This document shows, piece after piece, positions 11,181 through 20,197 of a DNA stretch of 64,000 nt (its first letter is position 1; every line of letters begins with the position of its first letter). The DNA lies in assembly GCA_028284005.1 (NCBI GenBank), contig JANQSO010000012.1, positions 87,696-151,695 on the forward strand, given 5' to 3'. Both the position numbers and the translations under genes were made by a program. This DNA comes from Flavobacteriaceae bacterium (GTDB taxonomy: Bacteria > Bacteroidota > Bacteroidia > Flavobacteriales > Flavobacteriaceae). The notes beneath the pieces were generated by a model. It was not told the DNA's origin. It saw only the letters and a list, made by a program, of their open reading frames with translations, and made no database searches.

Positions 11181-14024
11181 CTATTTCACTTCAAGAGAGG
11201 TTTTTGCTGTTTTCCCGTTTTGATTTATTACAATAGTGTACATTCCTTTTGGTAAATAGTACTTATCGTTTTTAGCCTTCTTTATTTTTGTTCCGGCTTT
11301 TTCAAGAACCTTCACTCCCTTTTCTGAAACTGTCACATCATAATCAATAACATTCACTCCTTTTGAAACATCAGCATCAAATTGTTGCAGTTCTTCTCCC
11401 TCTTCAGTTTCAATAGCGATCTTTACTTTTCTTTCCTGCGGACTATAGGCCTGAAGCGTAACAGAAGGTTCTAATACATCTCTCCAGGGACTAAAACTGT
11501 CTCCCCAATGATTTGAAGCATGTATTGGTTCTATTTCAGCGAGCAAAAGATCATTTGTATTTTCACTGTTCATTAATTGAAGCAACTCAATATCTGCTAC
11601 ATAGATGGACCTTCCATGGGTTCCCACAACCAGGTCTTTTGCTTCAGGTTGTACAACTAAATCGTGAACAGCCACATTTGGTAATTCACCGGAAAACACC
11701 TCCCAGCTTTCTCCTTTGTTAAAGGAAACATAAGCTCCATTATCCGTTCCCAAATACAACAAATCTTCATTTTCAGGATCTTCTTTTATTACATTTACAG
11801 GGGAAGCAGGAAGATTTCCATTAATATTTTTCCAGGTAGCTCCGTAATTGTCACTTACAAAAACATAGGGTTTAAAATCATCCCAGCGATACCCATTGAG
11901 TGTTACATATACCCTTCCTTTCTTATGTGAAGAGGCGATCACTCTGCTCACCCATAGATCCTTAGGAAAAGAAGTTGAGATATTCGTCCAATTTCCGCCA
12001 CCATTTCTGGAAATGTGAACCATCCCGTCATCACTTCCAGCATACAACAGGCCAAATTGAAATTTTGATTCGGAAATGCTGGTTAAGGTTCCGTAAACAA
12101 CATTTCCCGGTTTCCCCCCTTGGGTTAAATCCCCGGAAATCGCCTCCCAGTCTGCTCCCTGATTCATACTACGCATCAATTTATTTCCGCCTAAGTACAA
12201 AATATCCTGATTGTGCGGGCTTAACAAAATAGGGGTTTGCCAATTAAAACGATATGGACTTTCACCCAATTCATGTTTTGGCTGGATATAAGTGGTTTCA
12301 TTCGTTTCACGGTTGATGCGAAAGTAATTTCCAAATTGATATCCCGTATACACTACATCACTATTTCTATTGTCTATTTCAATTTGCATACCGTCTCCAC
12401 CCATAATGGACTCATAGGGATATTGTCCGCTTTGATGCCAATATGTGCTTTCTTCATATTCATGAGAGCCTACCCAAACCCCATTATCCTGCAGGCCGCC
12501 ATATACATTATAAGGTGTTTCATGATCTACATTGATAGCATAAAACTGTCCAACCGACGGAGCGTTGTTCTTAATCCAGTTCTCTCCATCATCATAACTA
12601 ATATTAATTCCGCCATCATTACCGTCAATTAAGTGGCCCGGCATCTTTGGGTTTATCCAAAGGGCATGGTGATCTACATGCACATTATCGGCATTGATAG
12701 ATTCAAATGTTTTCCCTCCGTCTTTCGATTTTAAAATTGGAACTCCATATATATAAATACCATCCTTGTTACTTGGGTCTACATGGATCTTTCCAAAATA
12801 ATAACCATACGAATAATAGATCCCATCTAAATAACCTTCATGGGTCTTATTCCATGTTTTTCCTCCATCGGTACTTTTATAGACCTCCGCACCAATTACA
12901 GGAGTGTCAAACAATAAAGTGTTGGCATTTTCCAAATATTTGGCAAGATCTGCCGGTTGCACCCTTCCTCCTTTTACCATTTTCTTTACACTTTCGGCTT
13001 TGTATTTCTTCGGAAAATTATTTGTGCGCAAATATTCGTTTAACTTTTTGTTGTCCAGTGCCAATAACTGTGCTGAGGTCATATTCTTAAAACTGTCCTT
13101 GGAAAGAACATCACTGTCATCATCAGTCGTATCATCAGCTTTTCTGCGTGCCTGGTTGTCATGAATTGCGTAAACCGTGTTAGCATTAAAAATGGCAAGA
13201 CCAATTCTACCTACGCCTTCTCCGGTAGGAAAGCCACTACCTCCTACAGAGACTTTAGTCCAGGTATTTCCTGCATCCGTACTTTTATAGATACCACTGC
13301 CAACACCGCTCCCTCTAAAGTTCCAGGCCTTTCTGTCTTTATCCCAGGATGCAGCATACATAAGGTTGAAATTATTGGGGTCTCTTTCCACTTCAATAAT
13401 TCCGGATTGATTATTAACGAACAATGTCTTGTTCCAGGATTTTCCTCCGTCCATAGTTTTATACACACCTCGTTCGTCATTGGTAGAATACAAATGCCCT
13501 ACTACACCTACAACAATTTCATTGGGATCATTTGGATTGATCAAAATACTGCTAATATGATGTGAATCTTTTAGTCCAATATTCTCCCAGGTTTTTCCAT
13601 TGTTGGAAGATTTCAGCAAGCCGATCCCGGCATAAGATGAACGAGAAGAGTTCACCTCTCCGGTTCCTACCAAAATGATATTATTCTTCCAGTCTACTGC
13701 TAAACTCCCCACATTTTGTGTGGGGCTACTGTCTAAAACAGGAGTAAAACTTGTCCCATTATTTTTAGTATGCCAAACACCTCCACTGGCATAGCCCACA
13801 TAAAATTCTATTGGGTTGTCAGGGTTTACTGCAAACCCAACAACACGGCCACTCATAACAGTAGGCCCTATATTCTTAAAAGGAAGGTTCTTTACAATGG
13901 AGTTTTTAGTAAGTACAGCTTTTTGCTGCAATGCGTTTTCAACATCGGAAGCCAATGTCGCAGGTTGCTGTCCATAAGAAACAAAAGATAAAATGAAGTA
14001 GGAAAGAAGAAGTACTTTTTTCAT
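11181..14024 (-). CDS. Secreted sortilin/VPS10-like beta-propeller protein with Asp-box (BNR) repeats
   Basis: 947 residues with a Sec signal peptide (about 1-18, ending SYGQ). Most of the chain is beta-propeller built from Asp-box repeats: SNNGKTW, TMDGGKSW, STDAGNTW, STDGGKTW, SKDGGKTF, SYDDGENW, RNGGGNW and SDNYGATW. This corresponds to proteins annotated as VPS10-domain or glycosyl hydrolase BNR proteins in flavobacteria. A helical insertion lies near residues 290-360. The C terminus is a beta domain ending KTAKTSLEVK and not an obvious T9SS tail. Asp-boxes are structural and do not by themselves show sialidase activity, so the substrate is unknown. It is probably periplasmic or surface-exposed. 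Confidence 0.85.
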   Translation of the reverse strand: MKKVLLLSYFILSFVSYGQQPATLASDVENALQQKAVLTKNSIVKNLPFKNIGPTVMSGRVVGFAVNPDNPIEFYVGYASGGVWHTKNNGTSFTPVLDSSPTQNVGSLAVDWKNNIILVGTGEVNSSRSSYAGIGLLKSSNNGKTWENIGLKDSHHISSILINPNDPNEIVVGVVGHLYSTNDERGVYKTMDGGKSWNKTLFVNNQSGIIEVERDPNNFNLMYAASWDKDRKAWNFRGSGVGSGIYKSTDAGNTWTKVSVGGSGFPTGEGVGRIGLAIFNANTVYAIHDNQARRKADDTTDDDSDVLSKDSFKNMTSAQLLALDNKKLNEYLRTNNFPKKYKAESVKKMVKGGRVQPADLAKYLENANTLLFDTPVIGAEVYKSTDGGKTWNKTHEGYLDGIYYSYGYYFGKIHVDPSNKDGIYIYGVPILKSKDGGKTFESINADNVHVDHHALWINPKMPGHLIDGNDGGINISYDDGENWIKNNAPSVGQFYAINVDHETPYNVYGGLQDNGVWVGSHEYEESTYWHQSGQYPYESIMGGDGMQIEIDNRNSDVVYTGYQFGNYFRINRETNETTYIQPKHELGESPYRFNWQTPILLSPHNQDILYLGGNKLMRSMNQGADWEAISGDLTQGGKPGNVVYGTLTSISESKFQFGLLYAGSDDGMVHISRNGGGNWTNISTSFPKDLWVSRVIASSHKKGRVYVTLNGYRWDDFKPYVFVSDNYGATWKNINGNLPASPVNVIKEDPENEDLLYLGTDNGAYVSFNKGESWEVFSGELPNVAVHDLVVQPEAKDLVVGTHGRSIYVADIELLQLMNSENTNDLLLAEIEPIHASNHWGDSFSPWRDVLEPSVTLQAYSPQERKVKIAIETEEGEELQQFDADVSKGVNVIDYDVTVSEKGVKVLEKAGTKIKKAKNDKYYLPKGMYTIVINQNGKTAKTSLEVK

Positions 14025-14154
14025 TGGTTAGTAAATTTAGAACGTTGAAGATACAGATAAATAGAAAATCGGCAAAAGGTTTGAAATTTTAGATTTCCTA
14101 TTTTTGAAAAAATTAACTCTTATTTAAAATCGAACCAATAAACATTAGTAGCAA

Positions 14155-14739
14155 ATGAAAGATTCGGAAATTAATTTTGAGCATTATTTGCGCATGATCA
14201 TAAATGACGAAGAACTTGAGCATGAAATACCTTTGGTCTTAGAAGCTTTCTCTTTCTTAACGCTACCTAAAAATGAGTTTTTTGTGAAAGAAGGAGAGGT
14301 TTGCCCTTATTTTTGTTATATAGAAAGTGGTATTTTACAACATTCCATCACCATTTCAGGAGAAGAGAAAACTACGTATCTCGCCTTAAAAAATTCATCA
14401 ACCTCTGCTTTAAAGAGTTTTAAAAATCAAGTTGCTTCAAGAAAAAACATTAAAGCCATAGCCAATTGTGGCCTATGGGTGATAAACCTCGAGAAGTTTG
14501 AATATCTGCTTAAGAATAATAAAGCTTTCAACAAATTCTATTATAACCTGATTGAAAATCAAATTTACCTGATCGATGATTACAGGATCGACCTGCTCAT
14601 TCTAACACCGGAGGACCGATACCAAAAACTACTCATCAATGAGCCCAAATTACTGCAACAGGTGCCCTTGCGTTATCTGGCTTCTTTCTTAGGGATCTCA
14701 ACAAGGCACATGAGCAGAATCCGTAAAAATATAATTTAA
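14155..14739 (+). CDS. Crp/Fnr-family transcriptional regulator
   Basis: 194 residues. An N-terminal cyclic-nucleotide-binding-like beta barrel (about 30-115; EFFVKEGEVCPYFCYIESGIL) is followed by a dimerisation helix and a short C-terminal helix-turn-helix (VPLRYLASFLGISTRHMSRIRKNI). The phosphate-binding-cassette arginine of true CRP is not evident, and there are no FNR-type cysteine clusters. This suits the large Bacteroidota group of Crp-like regulators of unknown ligand. It stands alone, 130 bases from the divergent propeller gene and 70 bases before the peptidase gene; targets cannot be told. Confidence 0.88.
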   Translation: MKDSEINFEHYLRMIINDEELEHEIPLVLEAFSFLTLPKNEFFVKEGEVCPYFCYIESGILQHSITISGEEKTTYLALKNSSTSALKSFKNQVASRKNIKAIANCGLWVINLEKFEYLLKNNKAFNKFYYNLIENQIYLIDDYRIDLLILTPEDRYQKLLINEPKLLQQVPLRYLASFLGISTRHMSRIRKNII

Positions 14740-14809
14740 AGCCATATGGCTACTTATATTGAATATATCTTTAATTACTTTTACCCAAAACCAATTAGAT
14801 AATACTACT

Positions 14810-16102
14810 ATGAAATATCACCAGATTGATCACAATCTTTATATCAAAAACCGAAAAGACTTCATGGCGCAAATGAAGCCAAAAAGTTTAGCAGTATTTA
14901 ACAGTAATGATATATACCCTATCGGTGCGGATAGCCTTATGCCTTTTCAACAACATAGAGATATTTTGTTTTTAAGCGGGGTAGATCAGGAGGAAAGTAT
15001 TCTGGTATTGTTCCCGGAAGCGGTCGAAGAAAAAAATCGTGAGATTCTTTTTTTGAAAGAGACCAATGACCATATTGCCGTTTGGGAAGGAGAAAAGTTG
15101 ACCAAAGAAAGAGCTTTCGAAGTAAGTGGAATTAAAACCGTGTATTGGTTGGATGAATTTGATAAGGTCTTTTTTGAATTGATGACACAAACTGAAACTA
15201 TCTATTTCAATACCAATGAGCATTACCGCCAAGCTGTTGAAACCGAAACGCGTGAAGATCGTTTTATAAAAAGAACCAAAGAAAAGTTTTCTGCACACAG
15301 CTGGGCAAAAAGTAACCCTATTTTACAACGACTTCGTTCAGTAAAGGATCCTATTGAAATTGATTTGTTACAAACCGCTTGTGATATTACTGAAAAAGGA
15401 TTTCGACGTGTCCTTGACTTCATAAAACCCGGTGTTTGGGAATATGAGATCGAAGCCGAGTATATGCACGAATTTATAAGAAATCGTTCTCGTGGCTTTG
15501 CCTATAGTCCAATTGTGGCAAGTGGAAATAACGCCAATGTTTTGCATTATATTGAGAATAACCAACCATGCAACGATGGAGATTTGATCCTGATGGATGT
15601 AGGCGCAGAATATGCTAATTACAGTAGTGATATGACGCGTACTATTCCTGTTAACGGAAAGTTTACAAAACGCCAGCGCGAAGTCTATAATGCTGTAAAT
15701 CGCGTAAAAAATGAAGCTACAAAGATGTTAATCCCCGGTGCATTTTGGAAAGAGTATCATATAGAAGTTGGTAAAATAATGACTTCAGAGTTATTAGGCT
15801 TAGGGCTCATTGACAAAGCTGATGTACAGAATGAGAATCCTGAATGGCCTGCCTATAAAAAATATTTCATGCACGGAACGTCTCACCATTTGGGCCTTGA
15901 TACACACGATTACGGAATTTTATGGGAACCTATGAAAGCTAATATGGTCTTTACGGTAGAACCGGGAATATATATTCCTGAAGAAGGCTTTGGTGTACGT
16001 TTGGAAGATGATGTGGTAATTCGGGAAGAGGGAGCTCCTTTCAACTTAATGCACAATATTCCTATTGAAGCAGATGAGATCGAGGATCTAATGAATCGCT
16101 AG
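14810..16102 (+). CDS. pepP: Aminopeptidase P family metallopeptidase (Xaa-Pro aminopeptidase)
   Basis: About 430 residues from the ATG at 14810; the frame extends 17 codons upstream to a TTG at 14759, but MKYHQIDHNLYIKNR is the better start. The N-terminal creatinase-like domain is followed by a pita-bread M24 domain. The dimetal ligands are visible: the two Asp of LILMDVGAEYANYSSDMTR, His of MHGTSHHLGLD, Glu of VEPGIYIP and Glu of GVRLEDDV. It removes N-terminal residues that precede proline, in the cytoplasm. Its 3' end overlaps the convergent brnQ by 4 bases. Confidence 0.93.
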   Translation: MKYHQIDHNLYIKNRKDFMAQMKPKSLAVFNSNDIYPIGADSLMPFQQHRDILFLSGVDQEESILVLFPEAVEEKNREILFLKETNDHIAVWEGEKLTKERAFEVSGIKTVYWLDEFDKVFFELMTQTETIYFNTNEHYRQAVETETREDRFIKRTKEKFSAHSWAKSNPILQRLRSVKDPIEIDLLQTACDITEKGFRRVLDFIKPGVWEYEIEAEYMHEFIRNRSRGFAYSPIVASGNNANVLHYIENNQPCNDGDLILMDVGAEYANYSSDMTRTIPVNGKFTKRQREVYNAVNRVKNEATKMLIPGAFWKEYHIEVGKIMTSELLGLGLIDKADVQNENPEWPAYKKYFMHGTSHHLGLDTHDYGILWEPMKANMVFTVEPGIYIPEEGFGVRLEDDVVIREEGAPFNLMHNIPIEADEIEDLMNR

Positions 16103-17367
16103 TATACTTTTCTTTTAAACAAATTTGAAAGTACAAATGCTGCTATAGCCGGCAGTACCCAGCCTAAGCTATTATTTGCTAATGGAATCCAGCTTTTAAT
16201 GGTTAGTACCGTTTCTTCGGAAATTACAAATTGCAGAAAATCCGGAATACTAAAGAGTAATGTTACAAAGGTCACTGTTCTAAATACCAATTTCGATGCG
16301 AAACGATCCGACACTATGTTCAGCAAGATCAGAACTATGGTAATAGGGTAAATAAACATGAGTGCAGGAACTGCAATATCTATAATATAATGTACATCAA
16401 ATTGCCCTACAGCCACCCCTAATATACATCCCAGTACCGCTGTAATTTTATAGGCTAATTCAGAATTTTTTGAAATGCCTTTTACAAAATCCGCAGTTCC
16501 TGTAACAATTCCAACAGCAGTTGTAAAACAAGCGAGGGCAACCAATACTCCCAAAAATGCCGTGCCTATATCTCCTAAAGTCTGAGTACTTAAAGAGATA
16601 AGTAATTCGGTTCGGTTTTCGCTTTCGAGTGTTCCGCTGTTCAATGCCCCCAGGAATATAAGACCGCCATAAATAAGGAAGAGTCCCAATCCGGCTATTA
16701 GTCCGGACCTGGCGATCATTCTTTTCTTTTCCACATAGTTGTATTTTCCATGTAAGGCATAAGAAATTACAATAACTCCACCTACTACTACACCCCCTAT
16801 GGCGTCAAATGTTTGATATCCTTCTAAAATTCCTCCTGTAAAGGAATTATTAAAAATAGATGCCCGCAGTGGTTCTACATCTCCAAAAGCTCCAATGCAA
16901 ATAATTGCCAGTAGAATGATAATAATTAGAGGTGTCAAAAACTTACCTATAATGTTTACCATTTTGGAACGGTTGAGCACAAACACCAATACTAACACAA
17001 AATAGATAGTACTCATCCATAATGATGAAATTTCAAAATAGGGCTGGATGGATAATTCGTAAGTAACCGATGCTGTTCGCGGCGAAGGTAAAGATATTGA
17101 GATGGCATACACCAATATAGCATATATCATAGCAAAGCCAGGAGACACCTTATTTGCAAAATCCAACATGGTTCCTTGCAAACGGGCATGTCCGTAAATT
17201 GCCAAAATGGGAATGACAACAGCAGAAATTGCAAATCCTATAGATACCCATATCCAACTTTCACCGGCATTGTAACCCAAATAAGGTGGCAAAATAAGGT
17301 TGCCTGCACCAAAAAAAAGTGAAAATAACGCAAAAGCAGTTATAAAGGTTTGCTTGGTCTGGTTCAT
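16099..17367 (-). CDS. brnQ: Branched-chain amino acid transport system II carrier protein
   Basis: About 422 residues with roughly twelve membrane helices. The N-terminal FALFSLFFGAGNLILPPYLG motif is diagnostic of the LIVCS/BrnQ sodium-coupled importer of leucine, isoleucine and valine. The ATG at 17367 (MNQTKQTFITAFALF) is chosen; the open frame reaches 17448 but would overlap the divergent hydrolase. With this start only 30 bases separate the two divergent genes, so each promoter must lie at least partly in the other's coding region. Confidence 0.93.
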   Translation of the reverse strand: MNQTKQTFITAFALFSLFFGAGNLILPPYLGYNAGESWIWVSIGFAISAVVIPILAIYGHARLQGTMLDFANKVSPGFAMIYAILVYAISISLPSPRTASVTYELSIQPYFEISSLWMSTIYFVLVLVFVLNRSKMVNIIGKFLTPLIIIILLAIICIGAFGDVEPLRASIFNNSFTGGILEGYQTFDAIGGVVVGGVIVISYALHGKYNYVEKKRMIARSGLIAGLGLFLIYGGLIFLGALNSGTLESENRTELLISLSTQTLGDIGTAFLGVLVALACFTTAVGIVTGTADFVKGISKNSELAYKITAVLGCILGVAVGQFDVHYIIDIAVPALMFIYPITIVLILLNIVSDRFASKLVFRTVTFVTLLFSIPDFLQFVISEETVLTIKSWIPLANNSLGWVLPAIAAFVLSNLFKRKVY

Positions 17368-17397
17368 TAACAGATATTTGTTTGCCGAATATAAAAA

Positions 17398-18168
17398 ATG
17401 AACCTGATTTATACTAACACTATGCTTTTTTATGAGGTTTTGGGGCAAGGGCCTGCTATTGTTTTACTCCATGGGTTTTTGGAAAGTTCTACCATGTGGA
17501 AAGAGATCATACCTGAACTTATCAAAGAACATAAAGTAATTATTATTGATCTGCCGGGTCATGGAAAAAGCGAATGTATTTCCGATATCCATACCATGGA
17601 GCTCATGGCAGAAGCGGTTCATGATGTATTGCAACACCTGAACATAACCGAAGCTATTTTTGTAGGACATTCTATGGGGGGCTATGTGGCTTTGGCATAT
17701 ACAGAATTGTTTGAGGCGAAAGTTTCAACTTTAGTATTGTTAAATTCAACACCTGCAGAAGATTCTGTTGAACGAAAAGAGAACAGGGAACGTGCGCTAA
17801 CCGTTATTGAAAAGAATCCAAGGACATTTATAGGCATGGCAATTGCAAATTTATTTGCAGAAGGTTCCCGGGAAAAGTACGCTTCAGAAATTGACACTTT
17901 AAAAAAAGAAGCCTTTCAGTTTCCACTGGAAGGTATTATAGCAGCTATTAAAGGAATGAAGATACGTAAGGATCGCACTTCAATTTTAAAACAGTTCGGT
18001 AAAGATAAAATTATGATCTGCGCTACAGAAGATCCTATTGTACCTTTTTCAGTTTCAGAAATATGGGCAAAATTTTGTGATACGGAACTGAAAAAGGTAT
18101 CGGGAGGTCACATGAGTCATATTGAAAATAAAGATGAAATTGTTAAAATATTGCATTTCATCGAATAA
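17398..18168 (+). CDS. Alpha/beta hydrolase
   Basis: 256 residues, cytoplasmic, with a complete alpha/beta-hydrolase fold. It has the oxyanion loop HGFLESSTMW, the nucleophile elbow GHSMGG (Ser near 92), an acid in ATEDPIVPF and the catalytic His in GGHMSHIENKDE. The N terminus lines up with flavobacterial homologs, which supports the ATG at 17398. Substrate unknown; the cap region (about 120-185) gives no clue. Divergent from brnQ with a 30-base spacer. Confidence 0.9.
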   Translation: MNLIYTNTMLFYEVLGQGPAIVLLHGFLESSTMWKEIIPELIKEHKVIIIDLPGHGKSECISDIHTMELMAEAVHDVLQHLNITEAIFVGHSMGGYVALAYTELFEAKVSTLVLLNSTPAEDSVERKENRERALTVIEKNPRTFIGMAIANLFAEGSREKYASEIDTLKKEAFQFPLEGIIAAIKGMKIRKDRTSILKQFGKDKIMICATEDPIVPFSVSEIWAKFCDTELKKVSGGHMSHIENKDEIVKILHFIE

Positions 18169-18233
18169 TTTTACTTTTTATCGGGTTTTAAATAAATATT
18201 TCTATATATTTAACAAACCTAAAACTAACAACT

Positions 18234-18488
18234 ATGAATAGCTCCTCCCCAAAAACATCGTTTTCGCTATTTGGTGTACTTTGTGCCACATTTGGCCACG
18301 ACTACATCGTTACCAGAAAAGTTACTAATCACATAAATGAATATAAGTGTACTCACTGCGGACGTGAAGTCACAGATGGAGAAGGCGGAAAATTAGAAAC
18401 ACTTACTCAAAATATTAAAGACGTTAATACAAATGTTGCTGCATTTTTCCAGAAAAAAATGCGCAGAATATCAACAAATCAGATATGA
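18234..18488 (+). CDS. Small Cys/His protein (zinc-ribbon-like), first of a pair
   Basis: 84 residues of unknown function. It has a C-x4-GH motif (LCATFGHDY) followed about 20 residues later by YKCTHCGREV and DGEGG. The spacing C-H...C-x2-C suggests a single zinc site. The next gene encodes a shorter protein with the same layout, and the two overlap by ATGA, so they are probably co-translated and co-functional. No signal peptide or membrane segment. I do not recognise a named family with confidence. Confidence 0.7.
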   Translation: MNSSSPKTSFSLFGVLCATFGHDYIVTRKVTNHINEYKCTHCGREVTDGEGGKLETLTQNIKDVNTNVAAFFQKKMRRISTNQI

Positions 18489-18688
18489 AGAAAATTGTAT
18501 GCAAATTAAAAGGGCATACCTATGCCCCTATTAAAAAGGAAAATATTTTAATTAAGGAATTTGAATGTATCCACTGCAAGCAAAGATATACAACAGATGG
18601 ATATGGACAAATGGTAAGACTTACCAAATACTGGAAGGAAAATCATCAATTTTTTGAGAAGTATCTTGCCAAAAGAACAGCTTCATAA
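18485..18688 (+). CDS. Small Cys/His protein (zinc-ribbon-like), second of a pair
   Basis: 67 residues with the same pattern as the upstream gene: VCKLKGHTY, then FECIHCKQRYTTDGYGQM, then a charged helix. It starts in the ATGA overlap with its partner. The shared C-x4-GH...C-x2-C arrangement implies an ancient tandem duplication. Convergent with thiL two bases further on. Function unknown. Confidence 0.7.
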   Translation: MKKIVCKLKGHTYAPIKKENILIKEFECIHCKQRYTTDGYGQMVRLTKYWKENHQFFEKYLAKRTAS

Positions 18689-18690
18689 AG

Positions 18691-19746
18691 CTAATCATCT
18701 TCTTGCATAGCATTCCACCCTCGTGCGATCAAAGGAATTTTTGTATTTGCTCGGCTAATTAAATGGGTTCCTTCTTTTTCATGTGTAATATGCCCAATTA
18801 CTGTTAGGTGTGGGTTTGCTTTAATTTTTGGAAAATCTTCAGCACTTATAGTGAAAAGTAATTCGTAGTCCTCTCCTCCACTCAATGCCACTGTAGTACT
18901 GTCTAATTGAAATTCTTCACATGCACTAATGACCTGGGGGTCCAGTGGAATCTTATCTTCATATAAATTACATCCTACATTCGATTGTTTGCATATATGT
19001 ATGATTTCTGAAGAAAGTCCATCACTTATATCGATCATTGCAGTAGGTTTTACATCCAATTCTGAAAGTAACTTAGGAATGTCCTTTCTGGCTTCGGGTT
19101 TTAATTGACGCTCTATTAAATATGTATATGCATCCAGATCGGGCTGGGAATTAGGATTGACCTTAAAAACCTCTTTTTCACGCTCCAGAACTTGTAAACC
19201 CAGGTAAGCTGCTCCCAAATCTCCGGTTACCACCAGCAGATCATTCTCTTTTGCACCATCACGGTATGTAATAGTTTCTTTTTTTGCGTTGCCAATAGCG
19301 GTTATGCTAATTATCAAACCGGTTGTGGAAGACGTGGTATCGCCTCCTATCAAGTCTACATTGTACATCTTAACAGCTGTCTTTATACCGGCATATAACT
19401 CCTCCAAAGCTTCTACGGGAAATCTGTTGGACACCGCAATTGAAACAGTGATCTGCGTCGCTGTAGCATTCATTGCATATACATCTGATAAGTTTACCAT
19501 GACAGCTTTATAGCCTAAATGTTTTAGCGGCATATAACTTAGATCAAAATGGACTCCTTCTATTAATAAATCTGTCGTTACTACTATTTGGTTATCCCCT
19601 TCTGAAGAAATCACAGCCGCATCATCTCCAATACCTTTAATTGTAGTATTTTGATGAATTTCAAAATTCTTGGTGAGGTGATCGATCAAACCAAATTCAC
19701 CAAGTTGTGAAATATTTGTTTTTGAAGGGTTTTTATTTTCAAGCAT
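18691..19746 (-). CDS. thiL: Thiamine-monophosphate kinase
   Basis: 351 residues. Makes thiamine diphosphate from thiamine monophosphate and ATP, the last step of cofactor synthesis. Family marks: GEFGLIDHL near the start, KGIGDDAAVI, TTDLLIEGVHFDL, GGDTTSS, GDLGAAYLGLQ, MIDISDGLSSE and ALSGGEDYELLF. The protein belongs to the AIR-synthase fold. Length is slightly above E. coli ThiL (325) and usual for Bacteroidota. It is a single gene, divergent from the long gap before the LVIVD array. Confidence 0.96.
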   Translation of the reverse strand: MLENKNPSKTNISQLGEFGLIDHLTKNFEIHQNTTIKGIGDDAAVISSEGDNQIVVTTDLLIEGVHFDLSYMPLKHLGYKAVMVNLSDVYAMNATATQITVSIAVSNRFPVEALEELYAGIKTAVKMYNVDLIGGDTTSSTTGLIISITAIGNAKKETITYRDGAKENDLLVVTGDLGAAYLGLQVLEREKEVFKVNPNSQPDLDAYTYLIERQLKPEARKDIPKLLSELDVKPTAMIDISDGLSSEIIHICKQSNVGCNLYEDKIPLDPQVISACEEFQLDSTTVALSGGEDYELLFTISAEDFPKIKANPHLTVIGHITHEKEGTHLISRANTKIPLIARGWNAMQEDD

Positions 19747-20020
19747 GCTTCTTTAATTATCAGGGCACAAAAATAACGCTTCGCATTTAAATAATACTCC
19801 ATTTGACAGGTAACTATTTTATTTTATTCCTTAAGAGAGGCAAATTATTGGATAAAAATGCTTCTCCTATTGTAATTTTTATATTTTTGAAGCCCTTTGC
19901 AGGGTATGGATTGAAAATTATGTGCAGTTAATAGGTTTTCATTGCAGTATTAATAATTTTCCATTGAAACATTCGTTATCCAAATACCTAAGTAGAAAAC
20001 GAAAACACGCTAGTCTTTAA

Positions 20021-20055
20021 AAGTAGGGTAAATTGAAAGGTATCTGTTCTTTATA
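20021..20055 (+). repeat. 35-base upstream repeat, copy 1
   Basis: AAGTAGGGTAAATT, nine variable bases, CTGTTCTTTATA. The copy at 23766-23800 has both blocks and exactly the same spacing. It lies about 140 bases before the first array gene; probably a regulatory element duplicated with the gene. Confidence 0.55.
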
Positions 20056-20115
20056 AAGGATGGTATTTTGTTAAAACCAAATAAAATAGACTAAGCAGTA
20101 GTTTAAAAATGAACA

Positions 20116-20165
20116 ACTTATAAATAACATAATACCATTACTGTTACTCTCTTGTATTAATGGTA
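20116..20165 (+). promoter_or_regulatory. ACTTRTAAA box with inverted repeat, copy 1
   Basis: ACTTATAAA at 20116-20124 is followed at a fixed 17-base offset by TACCATTA (20133-20140), which pairs perfectly with TAATGGTA (20158-20165). Related elements with the same offset stand upstream of the fourth and fifth array genes, each 77-82 bases before the ATG. It looks like a shared operator. Confidence 0.5.
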
Positions 20166-20197
20166 GTAGTATTTCTTAAAACCTAAAAACTATTAAA

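Larger units (their letters stand above)
19747..20197. other. 451-base intergenic region between thiL and the LVIVD array
   Basis: No convincing gene. It must hold the divergent promoters for thiL and for the first array gene. It contains two elements that recur further along the array: the 35-base repeat at 20021-20055 (copy at 23766-23800) and the ACTTRTAAA box plus inverted repeat at 20116-20165 (related copies at 25327 and 26836). The 5' half is AT-rich with no obvious structure. Confidence 0.7.

Noticed and set aside
11181..14024. Sialidase call for the Asp-box protein
   Set aside because: Asp-boxes are structural and occur in sortilin-like propellers; no sialidase catalytic arginine triad or FRIP motif could be recognised.
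16099..17448. Long form of BrnQ starting at 17448
   Set aside because: It would overlap the divergent hydrolase by 51 bases, and the added residues are not membrane-like; MNQTKQTFITAFALF is the family start.
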